Positions 5,011 to 8,008 of a stretch of DNA of 8,008 bases are shown here, piece after piece; within the stretch, counting starts at the first letter, position 1; every line of letters begins with the position of its first letter. The stretch covers positions 1 through 8,008 of the forward strand of contig JAGGZZ010000150.1 in the NCBI GenBank assembly GCA_021161765.1, given 5' to 3'. Both the position numbers and the translations under genes were made by a program. Below the pieces are notes generated by a model. That model was not told where the DNA came from, made no database searches, and saw only the letters and a program-made list of their open reading frames with translations. Source of the DNA: Candidatus Methanophagales archaeon. GTDB lineage: Archaea > Halobacteriota > Syntropharchaeia > Alkanophagales > Methanospirareceae.

Positions 5011-5018
5011 GGAGGTGA
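5011..5018 (+). promoter_or_regulatory. Shine-Dalgarno site deciding the surface protein start
   Basis: GGAGGTGA is a full-length match to the 3' end of archaeal 16S rRNA and ends 10 nt before ATG 5029. In-frame starts further upstream (4975, 4999) would place this sequence inside the coding region and add a charged stretch before the signal peptide, so 5029 is the better start. Confidence 0.7.
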
Positions 5019-5028
5019 AAAAGAAAAA

Positions 5029-5985
5029 ATGAAACGCGAAAGAAGAAAATTTTGGAAGGCATTGCTATTTATGGTTCTATTCGCAACGCTTGCATTCGTA
5101 AGTGTTGGATGCTCTTCCATATCAGTAGTATATGTGCCAAATAATTATTCAACTATTCAATCGGCGGTGAATGCAACAAACCCAGGCGATACGGCAAAGA
5201 ACTTGAATTTATCTTTAGAAACCTCAAAGCCTACTTCCGAGAATCCTGCAAATGCTGGACCGTTTAATGATCCGCGACAAATCTTTGTTGTAGCGTCTTT
5301 AGAAGTAATAGATTGTATGAGTCCTACTGTTATGTTGCAATTGATCAATGCTTTATATTCTTCGCATTCGCCGTTCACAGTTCTTGTTGGAGAGGAAAAA
5401 GCTGATATTTTATCTGTTAATGCCACATTAATATGGGAAATGTGGTTTCCGACAGGAATAAGAGGAAATATGACGATAAACACTCCAAAACAAGAATCTA
5501 CTGGTTATTATGATTTAATTGTCATTGAAAATGTGTTTGGTACAAATATATCGGAATTTGTGGTTGACGCTGTTTATTATGAAGAAGCAATATTCGACAC
5601 CGGCTCCGGCACCTATCCAAGCATCATGGGAATCCATACAGGAACTATTATACCAAGTCACGATGTCAATGTGAGCAAAATGTACACTTATCCGTGCATG
5701 GGGACAGGAGGACATAGCGAATACGTTAAATTCTGGAATGAATCATGGAACATAACAGCGAATTGGAGAAGTTATCAAGGAGATTGGCATAATATCTCAT
5801 TTAACAACTCCTTTACATTAAGAGAAGGAGAACCCTACAACTACACAATCAGAACAGGCTCTTATCCGCAAATAATCCATGAAAAAGAATTCAATGCAAC
5901 AGGAGGAACAATTACTTGCATAGAATTCGTGGATGCAAATGGGAAAGTTTACAATGATTGGACACCTGCGATAAGATTAGAGTAA
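5029..5985 (+). CDS. Exported surface protein: beta-helix start fused to a Methanosarcina-type C-terminal domain, 318 aa
   Basis: A basic head (MKRERRKFWK) and a hydrophobic core (11-27) end at SVGC (Cys28): an export signal, possibly with a lipobox, although Ser at -3 is unusual. Residues 34-55 (VYVPNNYSTIQSAVNATNPGDT) are the classic opening of right-handed beta-helix (NosD/PbH1) surface proteins, which normally continues IxVxDGTYxEN followed by many coils. Here it stops after GDT and passes into AKNLNLSLETSKPTSENPANAGPF and then a C-terminal domain (about 75-318) with TYPSIMGIHTGTIIPS, YTYPCMGTGGHSEYVKFWNESWN, GDWHNISF, YNYTIRTGSYPQIIH and FVDANGKVYNDWTPAIRL. I recall this domain as the common end of large surface proteins in Methanosarcina and ANME archaea. 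Thirteen N-x-S/T sequons fit a glycosylated exterior protein. The abrupt loss of the beta-helix coils suggests an internal, in-frame deletion or domain recombination. Binding partner unknown. Confidence 0.8.
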   Translation: MKRERRKFWKALLFMVLFATLAFVSVGCSSISVVYVPNNYSTIQSAVNATNPGDTAKNLNLSLETSKPTSENPANAGPFNDPRQIFVVASLEVIDCMSPTVMLQLINALYSSHSPFTVLVGEEKADILSVNATLIWEMWFPTGIRGNMTINTPKQESTGYYDLIVIENVFGTNISEFVVDAVYYEEAIFDTGSGTYPSIMGIHTGTIIPSHDVNVSKMYTYPCMGTGGHSEYVKFWNESWNITANWRSYQGDWHNISFNNSFTLREGEPYNYTIRTGSYPQIIHEKEFNATGGTITCIEFVDANGKVYNDWTPAIRLE

Positions 5986-6030
5986 AAATTCTTTTGGTAA
6001 AGCTCTTCTTTTTAAGAAAAGGTTTTTGAT

Positions 6031-6060
6031 CAAACTTTCTTTCTAAGAAAGTTTGTTTTA
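6031..6060 (+). terminator. Strong hairpin terminator between the surface protein and gltX
   Basis: CAAACTTTCTT (6031-6041) pairs perfectly with AAGAAAGTTTG (6045-6055) over a 3-nt loop and is followed by TTTTA. It sits 46 bp after the surface protein stop and should end that transcript. Because it directly abuts the gltX stop (6060-6058) and the opposite strand also carries T runs beyond the stem (CAAAAACC region), it may serve both converging genes. Confidence 0.7.
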
Positions 6061-7752
6061 ATGGGTGAAATATGCCATCACCTCCTTTTCAGTTTCCTTT
6101 TCCACCACCGAATCAATCCTGACGAACCCGTATCGTTCAAACTGAACCACATTCCCGAGCTCCAAAGCAATCAAAGGCTCGCCTATGCCCGCGTCTGTCC
6201 CGTCAGGCTTCTTAACTACGACTTTTATACCTTCTGATGGTGCCCATTGAATAATCGTGACTTCCTCTGCTGGTGTTTCTACGACGTTCGCAACCAGCGG
6301 CTCGATTTGCTCTATTTTCACATCACAGAGGAATTTAAGCCTTATTCTTTGTCCCTCTTTCAGTTTTGCGAAATCATCACCACTTATGTAAACCGTATTG
6401 CCGGTTCTTATCTCCCTGTAATCCTCTTTTGAAGGGTGTTTCAATGCTTTAGCCACAAAGGATAGCCCATCCTTTAGTTTCATCTCCTTCGGATTACGCA
6501 CAAAGAAGTATCTCGATGCGAGCGCATCTACGGCTTTCCTGTTCTCTGCATACAGGTTCTTCATGCTTACCGCGATGTCAGTTTGAGTAACGCCAATAGA
6601 GATAAAGAACCTCCGAATCGCTTCTGGCTGAAACCCTCTTCTGCGAAGTGCTTTTAGCGTTGGTAGTTGAGGGTCATCCCACCCTTCGTATTCGCCGTTT
6701 TCTATCCTCTTTCGCAGCTCGGAAGTGCTTAATTTACCGAACTCCTGTATTTTTATCCTGCCCCAAACCATTGTCGTTGGATACCTCCAGCCGAGATGGT
6801 CGTATAAGAACCGCTGCCGCTTTTCCGACTTCATCAGGTCTTTTCCACGTATTATGTGCGTTATGCCGAGCAAGTGGTCTTCTATCGCAGACTCGAAATC
6901 CAGCGTTGGCCACACCACGTATTTATCGCCAACCCTCGGATGCGCCCGTTTTAAAATTCTGAGTGCGACCCAATCGCGTAAAGCCGGGTCTGCACTTGCC
7001 ATATCCGTTTTTATCCTCAGCACTGCTTCTTTTTCTTCGTAGACGCCATTTAACATCTTTTTCCAGCATCCTATATTCGATTCAATACTGGCATCCCTGT
7101 GAGGGCAGGATTGCTTGTGGTCTTTATACTGCTTAAATGTCTCAGCAGGGCAAAAGCAGACATACGCAACACCTTTTTTTAGCAGCTCTTCCGCATATTT
7201 ATAATACAAATCCATCCGTTCCGACGCCACTACCACCTCATCAGGTTCGGCGTCCAGCCACGTACAATCTTCAAGATACCAGTCATAAGCTTCGAGTAAA
7301 GGTCGCTTCAATACAGGGTCGGTGTCGTCAAACCTCAGAATGAATTTACCTTCGTGCATCTTCGCATACTCCGAATTCACGATTATGCCTCGCGTACTGC
7401 CAAGCGTCGCTGCACCGTTAGGGTTGGGTGCAAATCGCATCACAACTTTTTCGCCTTCCGCAAGAGGCAGTTCGGGCAGTCCAGGTTCACGTTTTTCTTT
7501 CTCTTTCACTTTTAACTCCGCTACCAATTCCGGAGCTATCATAGTCAATTCTTCCACTCGCTCTTTCTTGCCCATTGCTCCGATACTCTTTATCTCCTCT
7601 TTCACCAACATCGAGACCCGTTTCGCATCCTTCCTTAATTCGGGATGTTCAGCAAGAACCTTCTTCACCACTGCATCCTCTTTAGGTGGTTTCTCGTACT
7701 TCACTGCATTCTGCAGTGCGTATTTCCTTATTTTTGCCCTTGTCTCTTCCAT
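6058..7752 (-). CDS. gltX: Glutamyl-tRNA synthetase, archaeal type
   Basis: The enzyme charges tRNA-Glu (and in archaea often tRNA-Gln, later amidated by GatDE) with glutamate using ATP. The 564-residue length and two-part plan fit archaeal GluRS: an N-terminal helical extension beginning near IRKYALQNAVKYEKPP, a class I catalytic core with MRFAPNPNGAATLGSTRG (about 105-122; TLGS replaces HIGH) and FILRFDDTDP, the late motif KLSTS (340-344, in place of KMSKS), then beta-barrel anticodon-binding domains ending GFVRIDSVVEKETEKEVMAYFTH. Cys199, Cys201, Cys216 and His218 could bind zinc. The TLGS/KLSTS forms are what I remember from Methanosarcina-like enzymes, so they are lineage features and no sign of decay. 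ATG 7752 is chosen for GGAGG at 7760-7756 and the TATA spacing; GTG 7773 would add seven residues (MVNPWRT). The gene is convergent with the surface protein. Confidence 0.96.
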   Translation of the reverse strand: MEETRAKIRKYALQNAVKYEKPPKEDAVVKKVLAEHPELRKDAKRVSMLVKEEIKSIGAMGKKERVEELTMIAPELVAELKVKEKEKREPGLPELPLAEGEKVVMRFAPNPNGAATLGSTRGIIVNSEYAKMHEGKFILRFDDTDPVLKRPLLEAYDWYLEDCTWLDAEPDEVVVASERMDLYYKYAEELLKKGVAYVCFCPAETFKQYKDHKQSCPHRDASIESNIGCWKKMLNGVYEEKEAVLRIKTDMASADPALRDWVALRILKRAHPRVGDKYVVWPTLDFESAIEDHLLGITHIIRGKDLMKSEKRQRFLYDHLGWRYPTTMVWGRIKIQEFGKLSTSELRKRIENGEYEGWDDPQLPTLKALRRRGFQPEAIRRFFISIGVTQTDIAVSMKNLYAENRKAVDALASRYFFVRNPKEMKLKDGLSFVAKALKHPSKEDYREIRTGNTVYISGDDFAKLKEGQRIRLKFLCDVKIEQIEPLVANVVETPAEEVTIIQWAPSEGIKVVVKKPDGTDAGIGEPLIALELGNVVQFERYGFVRIDSVVEKETEKEVMAYFTH

Positions 7753-7771
7753 TGTCCTCCACGGATTCACC

Positions 7772-7785
7772 ACATTTTAAAATGT
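7772..7785 (-). promoter_or_regulatory. gltX TATA box within a perfect 14-bp palindrome
   Basis: ACATTTTAAAATGT is perfectly self-complementary and holds TTTTAAAA about 25 bp before ATG 7752, the spacing of an archaeal TATA box for a nearly leaderless start. If the GTG at 7773 were the true start, it would overlap the box, which argues for the ATG. The symmetry may be incidental to A/T-rich promoter sequence or may mark a repressor site. Confidence 0.5.
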
Positions 7786-7795
7786 CTTGCGCTAA

Positions 7796-7810
7796 GAAAA
7801 AACTTTTTTC
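7796..7810. repeat. Short A/T inverted repeat upstream of gltX
   Basis: GAAAAAA (7796-7802), a single C, and TTTTTTC (7804-7810) form a palindrome around one base. It lies between the gltX promoter and the DUF1670 fragment and could be a factor-binding site, the edge of an old insertion, or chance in A/T-rich DNA. Confidence 0.35.
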
Positions 7811-7815
7811 ATTTC

Positions 7816-8008
7816 GTAAATTTAACCATCCTGCATGATGAGGACATTGAGATCCGGCAAAAATACGGCATCACTGCGGAAAGACGGAATAAAGAACTGC
7901 GTCTGTGTGACGAAGCGATAGATCAAGGAGGGGTTCTGACCCAGGAGGACCTCGCGGCCCTTCTTAGTACAAGCCTGAGCGCGATAAAGAGAGACGACAC
8001 TTATCTCA
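7816..8008 (+). pseudogene. DUF1670 family protein, 5'-truncated, runs off right edge
   Basis: The open frame reads VNLTILHDEDIEIRQKYGITAERRNKELRLCDEAIDQGGVLTQEDLAALLSTSLSAIKRDDTYL and continues past the window. The block KYGI..R..KELRL..EA..QGG.LTQEDLA.LL..S...IKRD is the helix-turn-helix core I know from DUF1670 proteins, which are plentiful and multi-copy in methanogenic archaea and may be linked to mobile DNA. In full-length members about 100 residues come before this block. Here the frame has no ATG, GTG or TTG start before the motif and only about 20 more codons before gltX promoter sequence, so the 5' end is missing. It is divergent from gltX. The call rests on remembered family pattern; the 3' end was not visible. 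Confidence 0.65.

Noticed and set aside
4701..5120. Minus-strand open frame of 139 codons
   Set aside because: It runs antisense to the orphan gene and the signal peptide of the surface protein; its Ser/Phe/Pro-rich composition is typical of a shadow frame.
7322..7780. Plus-strand open frame of 152 codons opposite the start of gltX
   Set aside because: Antisense shadow of gltX; no domain, low-complexity Ser/Phe-rich product.

Overview
The window looks like a euryarchaeal chromosome from the methanogen/methane-oxidiser side of the tree (Methanosarcinales or the related ANME-1/Methanophagales). The evidence is a complete F420-dependent methylene-tetrahydromethanopterin dehydrogenase (mtd), an archaeal-type glutamyl-tRNA synthetase with the divergent TLGS/KLSTS signature I recall from Methanosarcina-like enzymes, a DUF1616 protein, a PaREP1 protein, a DUF1670 fragment, a surface protein with a C-terminal domain common in these archaea, and A/T-rich TATA-like boxes a short distance upstream of starts. 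The taxonomic placement is an inference from remembered protein families.

Layout, left to right. Positions 1-128 hold the 3' end of an unidentified plus-strand gene. Two plus-strand membrane proteins follow: a 72-residue hydrophobic peptide (206-424) and a YdjM-like putative metal-dependent hydrolase (489-1046). The second overlaps by 37 bp, tail to tail, a minus-strand DUF1616 membrane-anchored protein (1010-1471). mtd (1609-2448, minus) lies upstream of that, separated from it by a terminator hairpin and by an unusual inverted element built of 9-bp units.

Positions 2580-4583 form a small island of toxin-antitoxin-like genes: a VapB-like antitoxin fused by deletion to the 3' half of a PIN-domain toxin (2632-3019), a 10-bp-period tandem repeat, a PaREP1 family protein on the minus strand (3089-3469), and a divergent, apparently intact Fic AMP-transferase (3633-4583) with its own inhibitory motif and a C-terminal DNA-binding-like domain.

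Next come a 65-residue orphan (4771-4968) and an exported, sequon-rich surface protein (5029-5985) that keeps only the first strand of a beta-helix before jumping to a Methanosarcina-type C-terminal domain. It ends in a strong hairpin that touches the stop codon of convergent gltX (6058-7752, minus). On the far side of the gltX promoter a 5'-truncated DUF1670 fragment runs off the right edge.

Functionally, mtd is a core C1-pathway enzyme and gltX is translation housekeeping. The rest is accessory and shows several deletions or truncations (VapBC remnant, shortened surface protein, headless DUF1670), which suggests a region of repeated rearrangement between conserved genes. I see no CRISPR array, tRNA or rRNA. 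No gene-free stretch exceeds 300 bases: the longest gaps are 4584-4770 and 2449-2631, holding only promoter-like sequence, and 7753-7815 with two palindromes. I found no convincing complete new multi-gene system; the best candidates for a second look are the TA-like island and the short-period repeat elements.
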